Assembly (NCBI GenBank): GCA_013426805.1
Contig: JACDZG010000002.1
Span: 1-64,000, forward strand
Length of the DNA stretch: 64,000 bases
From: Chromatiaceae bacterium
Lineage (GTDB): Bacteria; Pseudomonadota; Gammaproteobacteria; Chromatiales; Chromatiaceae
Direction: 5' to 3'
A program made the position numbers and the translations under genes. Of this stretch, positions 8,361-17,897 are shown piece by piece (position 1 is the first letter of the stretch; each line of letters begins with the position of its first letter). A model generated the notes under the pieces. That model had not been told where the DNA came from. It ran no database searches and was given only the letters and a program-made list of their open reading frames with translations.

Positions 8361-9170
8361 ATGAAAATCGCGCGCCTGATCGACACCGCCGGTCAGCTCC
8401 ACTACGGCTCACCCAGCGCGGAGGGACAGGCCCGACGCCTGGCCGGCAGTCTCTACGAGGGACTCACCGAGACCAGTGAGACGCTGACCGTCGCGCGCTG
8501 GCTGGCACCTGTGCTGCCGGTCAACATTTACGGCATCGGGCTGAATTACCGTGCCCACGCCATCGAAACCGGGGCGGCGCTGCCGACGACACCGGTGGTC
8601 TTCATGAAGCCGACGACGACGATTGCCGATCCGGGGGACGCGATTCCCCTGCCGCTCGCCTGCGAGCATGGCCCGGAAGTGGACTACGAGGCCGAGCTTG
8701 CCGTCCTGATCGGCCGGACCGCGCGGGACGTGCCGGTCGCACGCGCGCTCGACTATATTCTGGGCTACACCTGCGCCAACGATGTCTCCGCCCGCCGCTG
8801 GCAAAAGCAAGGGGGCGCCGGCCAGTGGATTCGCGGCAAGAGCTTCGACGGATTCTCTCCCTTGGGTCCCTGGCTGGTCACCGCGGATGAGATTCCGGAC
8901 CCCCAGGTGTTGGATGTGACCTGCACCCTCAATGGTGAACGCGTCCAGACCGGCAACACCAGCGACATGATTTTCAGCGTGGCGGAAATCATCGCCTTCC
9001 TGAGCCGGGACACCACGTTGCTCCCCGGCACCCTGATCCTGACCGGCACGCCGCCCGGCGTCGGGATGGCGCGCAATCCGCCGCGCTACTTGAGCGATGG
9101 GGATCAGGTCGTGGTCGAGATCGCCGGTATCGGCGCCTTGGCGAATCCGGTACGCCAGACGATTGTGTAG
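8361..9170 (+). CDS. Fumarylacetoacetate hydrolase family protein
   Basis: 269 residues with the FAH fold used by fumarylpyruvate and acylpyruvate hydrolases and related hydratases. The metal-binding acidic motif is in GPEVDYEAELAVLIG, preceded by YGIGLNYRAHAIETG and followed by YTCANDVSARRWQ, SFDGFSPLGPWLV and LTGTPPGVGMAR. The start at 8361 has AGGA seven bases upstream; an upstream ATG at 8286 would add 25 non-family residues. Divergent from the oxidase operon, with a 218-bp shared upstream region. The substrate is uncertain. Confidence 0.88.
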   Translation: MKIARLIDTAGQLHYGSPSAEGQARRLAGSLYEGLTETSETLTVARWLAPVLPVNIYGIGLNYRAHAIETGAALPTTPVVFMKPTTTIADPGDAIPLPLACEHGPEVDYEAELAVLIGRTARDVPVARALDYILGYTCANDVSARRWQKQGGAGQWIRGKSFDGFSPLGPWLVTADEIPDPQVLDVTCTLNGERVQTGNTSDMIFSVAEIIAFLSRDTTLLPGTLILTGTPPGVGMARNPPRYLSDGDQVVVEIAGIGALANPVRQTIV

Positions 9171-9315
9171 GCACTCGACCACCGGTCACCGGGGTCACTC
9201 GACCGGAAGCCGACGCTTTAGCGGGCGGCGCCGCGTCCGGCCGAAGCCTCGATCTCCGGTCGGCTGCGCAGGTCCGGCGTTATCCGGACTGCGCCTCCGG
9301 CGGTTGCCGTCAACT

Positions 9316-9900
9316 TCAAAACGGCGCTTCGCCGGGCGGCCGCGGCGTCCAGACATTGGTGAACGGATACGGCGTGGCGCGCCCCAGCGGCAGATAGCCG
9401 AAAATGATATCGCCTTTGGTGCCGTCGTTCAGTGACAGTTGGCCGATGCCGTTGCGGCCGGTCTGATCCAAGATGAGGTCGGCCCAACCGGCACGTCCGT
9501 CGTCACAATAGACGTCATAGAGCGCATCGCGTGACCCGGCGAAGGCATCGAACGACCCGCGGCAGGCGTTGGTCCCGCTGGAAATCTGGAACCGCCCCCG
9601 GAAGGGCCGCGAGGAGTAGGTTCCCATGTAAAGCGCGCCATCCATCGCCACCGCGAAGGGCCCTGAGGTGGATTGACCGGGAGGTATGTCGTCGGCGTGC
9701 GGCTCCTCGAAATAGTCCAGGACATTGCTCAAGCAGGACGGGTAACTCTCCAGGTCGACCTGGCTACAGAGCAGTTCACCGTAATCTTCGGCTGACACGT
9801 AGGTGGCAATGCCTCCGACGTGACCAGGCAAGGTGGTGCCGCAGCCGCCGAGTAATGGGGCCAGGACCAAGATCATGGTCGTCAGGATGAGTCTATGCAT
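9316..9900 (-). CDS. Putative lipoprotein (194 aa)
   Basis: Begins MHRLILTTMILVLAPLLGGC, a lipoprotein signal with lipobox LLGGC, so it should be acylated and membrane-anchored. The mature part has repeated short beta-like segments (FAVAMDGALYMGTYSS, GTNACRGSFDAF, YDVYCDDGRAGWADL) and four Cys in the first half. An upstream ATG would add residues before the signal, so the start at 9900 is preferred. No named family is recognised. Convergent with the FAH gene. Confidence 0.65.
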   Translation of the reverse strand: MHRLILTTMILVLAPLLGGCGTTLPGHVGGIATYVSAEDYGELLCSQVDLESYPSCLSNVLDYFEEPHADDIPPGQSTSGPFAVAMDGALYMGTYSSRPFRGRFQISSGTNACRGSFDAFAGSRDALYDVYCDDGRAGWADLILDQTGRNGIGQLSLNDGTKGDIIFGYLPLGRATPYPFTNVWTPRPPGEAPF

Positions 9901-10199
9901 GGGTTTTGGCCTCAGCGCAAGATCCCCGATCCGTTTCACCGACGCGTGTGGAGTTCGGCGGGGCGTGGACCGCCTAGGCGCGCGCCTGCTCAGTGTACTC
10001 GCATCCGGGGTCTGGATGGTATGCCGTCGCGTTGCTTCGTTTCACGTGACGAGCGCGCGCAAAGATGCGTTTAGCCACCGATGGGGCTAAAGTTAAGCCT
10101 GACACTTGAGTCTTGAAGCATCGCCCGGCGTTACACTAGCCGGACGCCCGGACCAGTGGTCCCCGTCCCTCGCCATTTTTCATTATCGGGGTCACCCTG
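9901..10199. other. Intergenic region between divergent lipoprotein genes
   Basis: No gene seen. A 7-bp stem (TTTAGCC / GGCTAAA, 10070-10076 and 10085-10091) with an 8-nt loop lies near the middle. It could be a terminator or a protein-binding site. No clear sigma-70 boxes are seen. Confidence 0.4.
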
Positions 10200-10574
10200 A
10201 TGAGACCATCGCCCGCCAATGCCGCGTTTGGAACCAGGCCGCATCTCATGGCGGCGGTCTCCATCATCCTGCTCCTCGCCGCCGCGGGATGCACCCGTTC
10301 ACGATTCTACGAGGACCTGCCCCGGCGCGTCGCCGAGATCGGCTGCATCGGCCGCTGCCAGGAAGTCAAGGACCGGTGCGACGCCGACGCCCGCTTCGAC
10401 TATCAACAGTGCCAAGCCGGCTATCAAGCGGCTCAGCGCACCTTGCGTTGGTGTAACGCTTCCGATCAGGAGAACTGCGGCTACCCTTGGTGGTCGTGCA
10501 GCGAGAACCTCTACGGCTTCTGCACCAACCGCTACTGGGAGTGCCACAGCGCCTGCGAGCGACCGCGGCGCTAG
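10200..10574 (+). CDS. Cys-rich putative lipoprotein (124 aa)
   Basis: Starts MRPSPANAAFGTRPHLMAAV and carries a hydrophobic stretch ending in lipobox LLAAAGC, so a membrane-anchored lipoprotein is likely. The mature 95 residues contain 11 more Cys, many in spaced pairs (IGCIGRC, WWSCSENLYGFCTNRYWECHSAC), which suggests several disulfides in the periplasm. An internal Met just before the hydrophobic stretch could be the true start. No family recognised. The AT-rich stretch after it (about 10670-10720) probably holds the promoter of the next gene. Confidence 0.65.
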   Translation: MRPSPANAAFGTRPHLMAAVSIILLLAAAGCTRSRFYEDLPRRVAEIGCIGRCQEVKDRCDADARFDYQQCQAGYQAAQRTLRWCNASDQENCGYPWWSCSENLYGFCTNRYWECHSACERPRR

Positions 10575-10781
10575 CCCTCGATACCCGTCGCGCCGATCCT
10601 GGTTCAAGGATGCCCGATGCCACTCGACGGCACCGCGCGCGCGGCTTAAAATCCGGGATTGACAACGCGAAAAATTTTGCAAATCATTAAATATCGTAGA
10701 TTATTTTTCCTTTTTCGACTAACATAACCATGGCATCGTTAGTTCCAGCTGCACCAGATCAATAGCTCAAGGACACAAGGC

Positions 10782-13700
10782 ATGCCGCGCCGACTGCGGG
10801 TCCCACTTCTGCTGACGTACCTGCTGGCTAGCGTAGCATCCAGTCAGGGCGTTGCCGCCGCGTCCTGTACTGAACCGACAGTTTTGGTGATCGCCACCGA
10901 AGGCAGCGTCTCCACCCGCACCAGCGCGGACGGTGCCTGGACCGCGGTGTATCCCAACGCCGAGCTGTGTGTCGGCGACACGGTGCTCACCGGGCGCAAC
11001 AGCCGCGCCGCGATCCGGATCCAAGGGGCGGACACCCTGATCCGGCTCGATCAAAGCACCACCCTGCGTATCGTCGCGCCTGCACGGGACGCCGGCGAGT
11101 GGCGGCTGGACCTGCTGGGCGGCGCGGCGCGCTTCTTCAGCCGCGTGAGCCGCCGGTTGCGTATCGGCACCCCCTTCATGAATGCCTTGGTGGAGGGCAC
11201 CGAATTCCTGGTGCGGGTGGACCCCGAGCAAACCGCCGTGGACTTGTTCGAGGGCACGCTGGTCGTCGCCAACCCGCGCGGCGAACTGCGCCTGCGCCCC
11301 GGACAGGGCGCGCGCGCCGGCCGCGATCAGGCACCGCGCCTCGATCAACTGCTGAACCCCATCGACGCGGTGCAGTGGGCCATCAGCTACGCACCCATGC
11401 TCTCCGCCCTGCTATGGAGCAGCGGTGCTGAGCGCGACCCGGCCCTGCTCGGGCTGCTGCGCGAAGCGCACCGCATGCTGCTCGCGGGTGACGCCCAGGC
11501 CGCCTTCGCACACCTCGACGCGGTACCAACGGCGCGGCGTGATGCCGCGTTCTACAACTTCCGCGCCGCCTTGTTACTCACCGTCGGGCGGGTGGAGGCC
11601 GCGCGGGCCGAGCTGGCCGACGCACGGCGGCTGGCACCCGGCAACGGTGATGCCGATGCGATCGAGTCGAGCATCGCGCTCGGACTCAACGACCGGGACC
11701 GCGCGTTGGCGCTGGCGCGGTCCGCGACCGCGGCGGCCCCGCGGCGCCCGCTGCCCTGGTTCGCCCGCTCTTATGCCGAGCAAGCCGCCTTTGACCTGCC
11801 CGCGGCCCGCGCCGCGATGGACAAGGCGCTTGCGGCCGATCCCGGCAATGGTCTGCTGCGGGCCCGCCTCGCCGAAGTGCTGCTCGCCGTCGGTGAGCTG
11901 AGCGCGGCGCAGGCCGCCGCCGACGCGGCCATGGCCCAGGCCCCGCGGGCCGCGCTGGCGCATCGCGTTCAGGGTTTCGCGGCCCTGCTGCGCATCGATC
12001 TCAGGGCGGCACGGGCCGCCTTCCGGCAGGCGCTCGCGTTGGATGCGGCGGACCCGATCAGCCATCTCGGTCTGGGTCTGACCGAGATCCGCGCGGGCCG
12101 GCTCGCCCAAGGCCGCACCGAGTTGGAAACCGCCGTTTCGCTCGACCCACTGGTCTCGCTCCTGCGAACCTATCTCGGCAAGGCCTATTACGACGAGCGG
12201 CGCGACGCGCGGGCCGCCACCGCCTTCGCGATCGCTACCGACCTCGATCCCCGTGACCCGACGCCCTGGTTGTACCGGGCCATCCAGTTGCGCGCGGCGA
12301 ACCGACCGGTGGAAGCCCTGGAGGCGCTCGACACCTCACTCGCCCTGAATGACTATCGCGCGCAATTCCGTACCACGGCGACCCTCGCCGCGGACGCGGC
12401 CGCGCGTACCGAGGCCGTCGGCCAAATCTACCGCGATCTGCATTTCGATCAAGTCGCACTCGTCCAAGGCTTCAGCGCGGTGAACCAGGCGCCGTCCGAT
12501 CAGTCCGGACACCGCCTCCTGGCCGATGTCTACTCGGCCCTGCCGCGGCATGAGGAGGCGCGGGTCAGCGAACTGCTCCAGGCCCAGCTCCTGCAACCGC
12601 TGACGCGCACCCCGGTGCTGCCGCTCCAGGGCGAGACCCGCCTGCTGGTCCCGGACCTGCTCGGGCCTTCGACCTTGGGGCTCGACGAATACGGCCCGCT
12701 GTTCAACCGCAACGGCGCCGGCGGCTGGGTGACACTGTTCGGCGGAAGCCGCGCGACCTTCGGCGACCAGATCCTGGTCTCCGCGTTGTACAACCGGGCG
12801 GCCTTCAGCCTCGGCCAATATCACTTGCAGACCGATGGTTCGGGCGGGGTGCGGCAACAGACCCAAGACATTCAGGTCGGCTTTGCGCAGGCGCAGCTCA
12901 GTCCCAGCATTGGCATACAGGCGGAGCTGCGCAATACCGATACGGATGAGGGCCCGTATCTCAATGAGACTGGCCTCACTGAACGCAACCGCACCCGCAG
13001 CACCAGCGCCCGGCTGGGGCTGACCCGGCGATGGGCGCCAGACTCCACGCTCATTGCATCATTTATCAATCGACGGATCGAGTCGGACGTAAACAGTATC
13101 GAGGTTGTCGGTGCGGCCGATTCAGCGAGTCCGACGGAGGTCTTCGCCGGCGGTCCTGCCGAGGGATGGAGCGCGGAGGTTCGTCAGGACTGGGGCCACG
13201 AGCAGGTGCTGCTGTCGATCGGCGCAAGCTGGTTCGAGTCCAAGCAACGGGTCGATTTCGATCTGACCGCGTTCGATGAGAACACGCTCTCCAAGACGAC
13301 GCTGATCTCCAACCGCCGTGCCAACGACCGCCTTGCCAAGGTCTGGCTTTACGGCACCTTGCGCCCGGCGCCGACGCTGGACCTGACAGTCGGCCTGAGC
13401 TGGGACTCGATGGTGCAGGATGAGACGAGCGCCGATTCGAGCAAGAGCGATCTCCTGTTACCCGAGTTAGACTGGGAGACGCTGCTCGATACCAGCGGCG
13501 ATCCGGAGGTCAGTACGTCCACAGCCGCAGTTCAGCGCCTCAACCCAAAGGTCGGCCTGAGCTTGCGCCCCTTCCCAGGAACAGTGCTGAGGGCCGCGGC
13601 CTCGCGCACCTTGCGGGGTCCGGACGAGATGAAGCAAACCATTGAGCCGACCCAAGTCGCGGGCTTCAATCAACTGTTCGACGGGAATATCGGCGAGAGC

Positions 13701-14243
13701 GCATGGCGCTACGGGGTCGGCCTGGATCAACGGGTTTCCGCGCACATCCGCATCGGCGCCGAGGGCTCGCGGCGAGATGTTTCGATACCGATTTATGGGC
13801 TCGACACCGCGGCTATCACCGCCGAGCGGCGTGAGCGCTTCGTGCGCGCCTATGCCGCGGTGACACCCTCGCCGCGGGTGGCCCTGTCGGCGGAATATTA
13901 TTACGAAGAAAACGTGCTGAGTTGGCTGGGCAGCGCCGACGACCGTACCTATCGCGTGCCTTTGACCTTGTCTTATTTCAATCCTAACGGCCTGTTCGCA
14001 TCGCTCTGCGGCAGCTACGTCCAGCAGTCCGCGATCCCTCTCGGCTCGACGTTGCTGGTGAGTACAGCATTCTGGAACCTGGACCTGTCGATCGGCTTCC
14101 GTCTGCCGAAACGTCTGGGTTTGGTCGTCCTGTCCATCGAAAATGCGCTTGATGAGGATATCCGATTCCGCGAGATTGATCCCGACAGTCCACTGTTCGT
14201 CAGCGATCGCATTTTGAGCCTGCGCACGACGCTACAGTTCTGA
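10782..14243 (+). CDS. FecR-domain/TPR/outer-membrane beta-barrel protein
   Basis: 1153 residues. Order: signal peptide (about 1-27), a FecR-like domain (about 32-150, with VLIGTEG-type start VIATEGSVSTR and MNALVEGTEFLVRV), a long helical tetratricopeptide region (about 210-560, rich in A-L-x-L-D-P repeats), then a beta-strand-rich C-terminal half with alternating aromatic residues, ending in Phe (TLRTTLQF) as outer-membrane barrels do. Likely an outer-membrane scaffold or export protein with a periplasmic sensory arm. FecR/TPR proteins are often encoded beside CHASE2 cyclases, as here. Its last 550 bp are the left end of a tandem duplication. The preceding 200 bp are AT-rich and probably contain its promoter. 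Confidence 0.82.
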   Translation: MPRRLRVPLLLTYLLASVASSQGVAAASCTEPTVLVIATEGSVSTRTSADGAWTAVYPNAELCVGDTVLTGRNSRAAIRIQGADTLIRLDQSTTLRIVAPARDAGEWRLDLLGGAARFFSRVSRRLRIGTPFMNALVEGTEFLVRVDPEQTAVDLFEGTLVVANPRGELRLRPGQGARAGRDQAPRLDQLLNPIDAVQWAISYAPMLSALLWSSGAERDPALLGLLREAHRMLLAGDAQAAFAHLDAVPTARRDAAFYNFRAALLLTVGRVEAARAELADARRLAPGNGDADAIESSIALGLNDRDRALALARSATAAAPRRPLPWFARSYAEQAAFDLPAARAAMDKALAADPGNGLLRARLAEVLLAVGELSAAQAAADAAMAQAPRAALAHRVQGFAALLRIDLRAARAAFRQALALDAADPISHLGLGLTEIRAGRLAQGRTELETAVSLDPLVSLLRTYLGKAYYDERRDARAATAFAIATDLDPRDPTPWLYRAIQLRAANRPVEALEALDTSLALNDYRAQFRTTATLAADAAARTEAVGQIYRDLHFDQVALVQGFSAVNQAPSDQSGHRLLADVYSALPRHEEARVSELLQAQLLQPLTRTPVLPLQGETRLLVPDLLGPSTLGLDEYGPLFNRNGAGGWVTLFGGSRATFGDQILVSALYNRAAFSLGQYHLQTDGSGGVRQQTQDIQVGFAQAQLSPSIGIQAELRNTDTDEGPYLNETGLTERNRTRSTSARLGLTRRWAPDSTLIASFINRRIESDVNSIEVVGAADSASPTEVFAGGPAEGWSAEVRQDWGHEQVLLSIGASWFESKQRVDFDLTAFDENTLSKTTLISNRRANDRLAKVWLYGTLRPAPTLDLTVGLSWDSMVQDETSADSSKSDLLLPELDWETLLDTSGDPEVSTSTAAVQRLNPKVGLSLRPFPGTVLRAAASRTLRGPDEMKQTIEPTQVAGFNQLFDGNIGESAWRYGVGLDQRVSAHIRIGAEGSRRDVSIPIYGLDTAAITAERRERFVRAYAAVTPSPRVALSAEYYYEENVLSWLGSADDRTYRVPLTLSYFNPNGLFASLCGSYVQQSAIPLGSTLLVSTAFWNLDLSIGFRLPKRLGLVVLSIENALDEDIRFREIDPDSPLFVSDRILSLRTTLQF

Positions 14244-14418
14244 CATCCAACGATGCTGTGCCAGGCATTGGAAAACGTGCCCCAGACGCGCTGAAGAGGT
14301 GCGAAGCGAACGGTTCGATCTTTGCCTCCGCTGTCTTTTCGCTTAGGCGACAGGAAAGACAGAGTGGATATTTTGGTTCCACGCGGGCACCCTAGCGTTA
14401 TCAGGGCGTCCGATATCC

Positions 14419-14452
14419 GCCCCTAGCACCGATTTCGGTGCGGCCTGGGGCG
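14419..14452 (+). terminator. Terminator-like stem-loop after the barrel gene (copy at 16521-16554)
   Basis: Outer CGCCCC / GGGGCG and inner GCACCGA / TCGGTGC stems surround a TT loop and are followed by CTTTT. It lies 176 bases after the barrel gene and 30 bases before the 97-aa gene, so it may partly end transcription or shape the leader of the small gene. The weak T-run makes full termination uncertain. Confidence 0.5.
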
Positions 14453-14480
14453 CTTTTCGGCAGCAACGAGGAGAGAATGT

Positions 14481-14774
14481 ATGAACGAGCTTAATAACGA
14501 GCTTAATGTAGTAGTCCTGATCATGGACGGCGATGGCCTGGTGCATTACGTTGGGGTCCCTGACTCGAACACAGTAACGGTAACACCCAAGGGCAATACA
14601 ATTTCGGTGGACCCGAAACTGAAAGACCTACGCGTGATAACTATAGCACCGCCGGCAACCGTTATGGAGATGGATATTGGTGTCCCCGAACAGACGCCGG
14701 ACTCCAACCTGCGTGTTGAGGCGTTTCGGAGAAGGATTTGCGTGACGATCCACGGCAAGACATATTGCACCTGA
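14481..14774 (+). CDS. Hypothetical 97-aa protein, copy 1
   Basis: Begins MNELNNELNVVVLIMDGDG after a good GAGGAG ribosome site. The body is beta-rich (VHYVGVPDSNTVTVTPKGNT) and the end carries two Cys (CVTIHGKTYCT). No signal peptide or membrane segment. Identical to copy 2 at 16583-16876. It lies between the FecR/barrel gene and the CHASE2 cyclase, so it may belong to the same sensing system. No family recognised. Confidence 0.7.
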   Translation: MNELNNELNVVVLIMDGDGLVHYVGVPDSNTVTVTPKGNTISVDPKLKDLRVITIAPPATVMEMDIGVPEQTPDSNLRVEAFRRRICVTIHGKTYCT

Positions 14775-14848
14775 TCGCGCGGCTTCGGGTCCGCCGCTAC
14801 GTCGGCGGACCAGGCACGGCCGGCCGGTCCCCGCGGGCAGTCCCGCCG

Positions 14849-16345
14849 ATGCCCGGCGGTCCATCGACCAGCAGGCTGAACCGGCCCGTCCGCGCCCTGC
14901 TGTTCGGTCTCGCACTCGGGCTCGCCGGCACTGCCCTGGAGCTTTCCAGCGCGGGGATGAGTCTGGAAGAGGACCTCGCCCTGCGCTGGCTGTTCCGCTT
15001 GCGCGGGCCTCTGCCACCGCCCCAGGACGTCGCGCTCATCGCCATCGACCGCGCCTCGCAGCGCAAGCTCGGCCTGCCGCGACAGTATCGGCAGTGGCCG
15101 CGCCATCGACATACGCAGTTGATCGAGCGCCTGATCGCGGCCGGGCCACGCCTGCTCGTCTTCGACATCTTCTTCGCCGAACGGCACGACGACGACGCCG
15201 CATTCGCGGACGCCTTGCAGCGTGCCGGTCATGTCCTCCTGGCGCAGCGCATCGAGACGGAACGCTCTCACCCCGGGGGTCGGGACGGCCCGATGCTGGA
15301 GATCGAGACCCTGGTCGATCCCTCCGCGCCGCTCACCGCCGCGGCGACCGCCGTGGCCCCCTTCGTGCTCCCCGCGGCCCCTCAGCGCGTGAGCCAGTTC
15401 TGGACCTTCAAGCCCGAGTGCGGGGATGCCCCAACCTTGCCGACGGTCGCGTTCCAACTTCATGTATTGGAACTGTATCCAGCACTGCGTGAACTCCTCA
15501 TCGCAGTGGACCCGCCGCGCTTCGCCGACCTGCCCCCGAGCCTCGCGTCGCGACCGGCCTCCGCGGGGCTCATCGAGACCATGCGCCGGCTGCGCGGTGC
15601 CTTCCGCGCGGACCCGCGGCTCTATGCCGCCGCGCTGGCCGCCGCGCAATCCCGAGGAGCATTCTCGTCTGCCGAACGAACCCGTCTCGTCACACTGCTC
15701 GACCTCTATGCCGCGGAGCATAGCCGCTATCTCAAGTACTACGGCCCGCCCGCGACCGTCGAACCCTTGTCGTTCGAGCGGGTGCTGACCATGGACGAGA
15801 GCGCATGGCGCTACGGGGTCGGCCTGGATCAACGGGTTTCCGCGCACATCCGCATCGGCGCCGAGGGCTCGCGGCGAGATGTTTCGATACCGATTTATGG
15901 GCTCGACACCGCGGCTATCACCGCCGAGCGGCGTGAGCGCTTCGTGCGCGCCTATGCCGCGGTGACACCCTCGCCGCGGGTGGCCCTGTCGGCGGAATAT
16001 TATTACGAAGAAAACGTGCTGAGTTGGCTGGGCAGCGCCGACGACCGTACCTATCGCGTGCCTTTGACCTTGTCTTATTTCAATCCTAACGGCCTGTTCG
16101 CATCGCTCTGCGGCAGCTACGTCCAGCAGTCCGCGATCCCTCTCGGCTCGACGTTGCTGGTGAGTACAGCATTCTGGAACCTGGACCTGTCGATCGGCTT
16201 CCGTCTGCCGAAACGTCTGGGTTTGGTCGTCCTGTCCATCGAAAATGCGCTTGATGAGGATATCCGATTCCGCGAGATTGATCCCGACAGTCCACTGTTC
16301 GTCAGCGATCGCATTTTGAGCCTGCGCACGACGCTACAGTTCTGA
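14849..16345 (+). pseudogene. Chimeric ORF: CHASE2 N-terminus fused in frame to barrel C-terminus
   Basis: Created at the duplication junction. The first about 316 residues are identical to the N-terminal membrane and CHASE2 part of the intact cyclase at 16951. At 15796-15798 the frame passes directly into the last about 182 residues of the FecR/barrel protein (after VLTMDE, ESAWRYGVGLDQ onward) and ends TLRTTLQF. It lacks the cyclase domain and has no signal for outer-membrane export, so a normal role for the product is unlikely. The in-frame join leaves it open and it could be expressed. Confidence 0.88.
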
Positions 16346-17897
16346 CATCCAACGATGCTGTGCCAGGCATTGGAAAACGTGCCCCAGACGCGCTGAAGAG
16401 GTGCGAAGCGAACGGTTCGATCTTTGCCTCCGCTGTCTTTTCGCTTAGGCGACAGGAAAGACAGAGTGGATATTTTGGTTCCACGCGGGCACCCTAGCGT
16501 TATCAGGGCGTCCGATATCCGCCCCTAGCACCGATTTCGGTGCGGCCTGGGGCGCTTTTCGGCAGCAACGAGGAGAGAATGTATGAACGAGCTTAATAAC
16601 GAGCTTAATGTAGTAGTCCTGATCATGGACGGCGATGGCCTGGTGCATTACGTTGGGGTCCCTGACTCGAACACAGTAACGGTAACACCCAAGGGCAATA
16701 CAATTTCGGTGGACCCGAAACTGAAAGACCTACGCGTGATAACTATAGCACCGCCGGCAACCGTTATGGAGATGGATATTGGTGTCCCCGAACAGACGCC
16801 GGACTCCAACCTGCGTGTTGAGGCGTTTCGGAGAAGGATTTGCGTGACGATCCACGGCAAGACATATTGCACCTGATCGCGCGGCTTCGGGTCCGCCGCT
16901 ACGTCGGCGGACCAGGCACGGCCGGCCGGTCCCCGCGGGCAGTCCCGCCGATGCCCGGCGGTCCATCGACCAGCAGGCTGAACCGGCCCGTCCGCGCCCT
17001 GCTGTTCGGTCTCGCACTCGGGCTCGCCGGCACTGCCCTGGAGCTTTCCAGCGCGGGGATGAGTCTGGAAGAGGACCTCGCCCTGCGCTGGCTGTTCCGC
17101 TTGCGCGGGCCTCTGCCACCGCCCCAGGACGTCGCGCTCATCGCCATCGACCGCGCCTCGCAGCGCAAGCTCGGCCTGCCGCGACAGTATCGGCAGTGGC
17201 CGCGCCATCGACATACGCAGTTGATCGAGCGCCTGATCGCGGCCGGGCCACGCCTGCTCGTCTTCGACATCTTCTTCGCCGAACGGCACGACGACGACGC
17301 CGCATTCGCGGACGCCTTGCAGCGTGCCGGTCATGTCCTCCTGGCGCAGCGCATCGAGACGGAACGCTCTCACCCCGGGGGTCGGGACGGCCCGATGCTG
17401 GAGATCGAGACCCTGGTCGATCCCTCCGCGCCGCTCACCGCCGCGGCGACCGCCGTGGCCCCCTTCGTGCTCCCCGCGGCCCCTCAGCGCGTGAGCCAGT
17501 TCTGGACCTTCAAGCCCGAGTGCGGGGATGCCCCAACCTTGCCGACGGTCGCGTTCCAACTTCATGTATTGGAACTGTATCCAGCACTGCGTGAACTCCT
17601 CATCGCAGTGGACCCGCCGCGCTTCGCCGACCTGCCCCCGAGCCTCGCGTCGCGACCGGCCTCCGCGGGGCTCATCGAGACCATGCGCCGGCTGCGCGGT
17701 GCCTTCCGCGCGGACCCGCGGCTCTATGCCGCCGCGCTGGCCGCCGCGCAATCCCGAGGAGCATTCTCGTCTGCCGAACGAACCCGTCTCGTCACACTGC
17801 TCGACCTCTATGCCGCGGAGCATAGCCGCTATCTCAAGTACTACGGCCCGCCCGCGACCGTCGAACCCTTGTCGTTCGAGCGGGTGCTGACCATGGA
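15796..17897 (+). repeat. Tandem 2102-bp duplication, unit 2
   Basis: Second copy of 13694-15795. It begins with the last 550 bp of the barrel gene, contains the second 97-aa gene and the intact 5' half of the cyclase, and continues into unique cyclase sequence from 17901. Confidence 0.93.
16583..16876 (+). CDS. Hypothetical 97-aa protein, copy 2
   Basis: Identical in sequence to the gene at 14481-14774, with the same GAGGAG ribosome site and upstream hairpin. It ends 74 bases before the chosen start of the intact CHASE2 cyclase. Before the duplication this was the single gene between barrel protein and cyclase. Confidence 0.7.
   Translation: MNELNNELNVVVLIMDGDGLVHYVGVPDSNTVTVTPKGNTISVDPKLKDLRVITIAPPATVMEMDIGVPEQTPDSNLRVEAFRRRICVTIHGKTYCT

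Larger units (their letters stand above)
13694..15795 (+). repeat. Tandem 2102-bp duplication, unit 1
   Basis: Unit 1 runs from inside the barrel gene through the 97-aa gene into the CHASE2 gene. Unit 2 (15796-17897) repeats it at a constant offset of 2102 bp; every encoded product compared is identical. Only CGA is shared at the junctions (13694-13696, 15796-15798, 17898-17900), the signature of microhomology-mediated duplication. An assembly error is possible. Confidence 0.93.

Noticed and set aside
8142-8361. Sigma-E/ChrR-type promoter for the lipid operon
   Set aside because: I looked for TGATCC-like and TA-rich boxes upstream of 8142 and found none convincing; TTGTAC and CAATAT with 16-bp spacing are weak.
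14546-15847. 433-codon minus-strand ORF opposite the CHASE2 part (and its copy at 16648-17907)
   Set aside because: Antisense shadow of coding DNA; low-complexity R/G/E-rich translation and no start signal.
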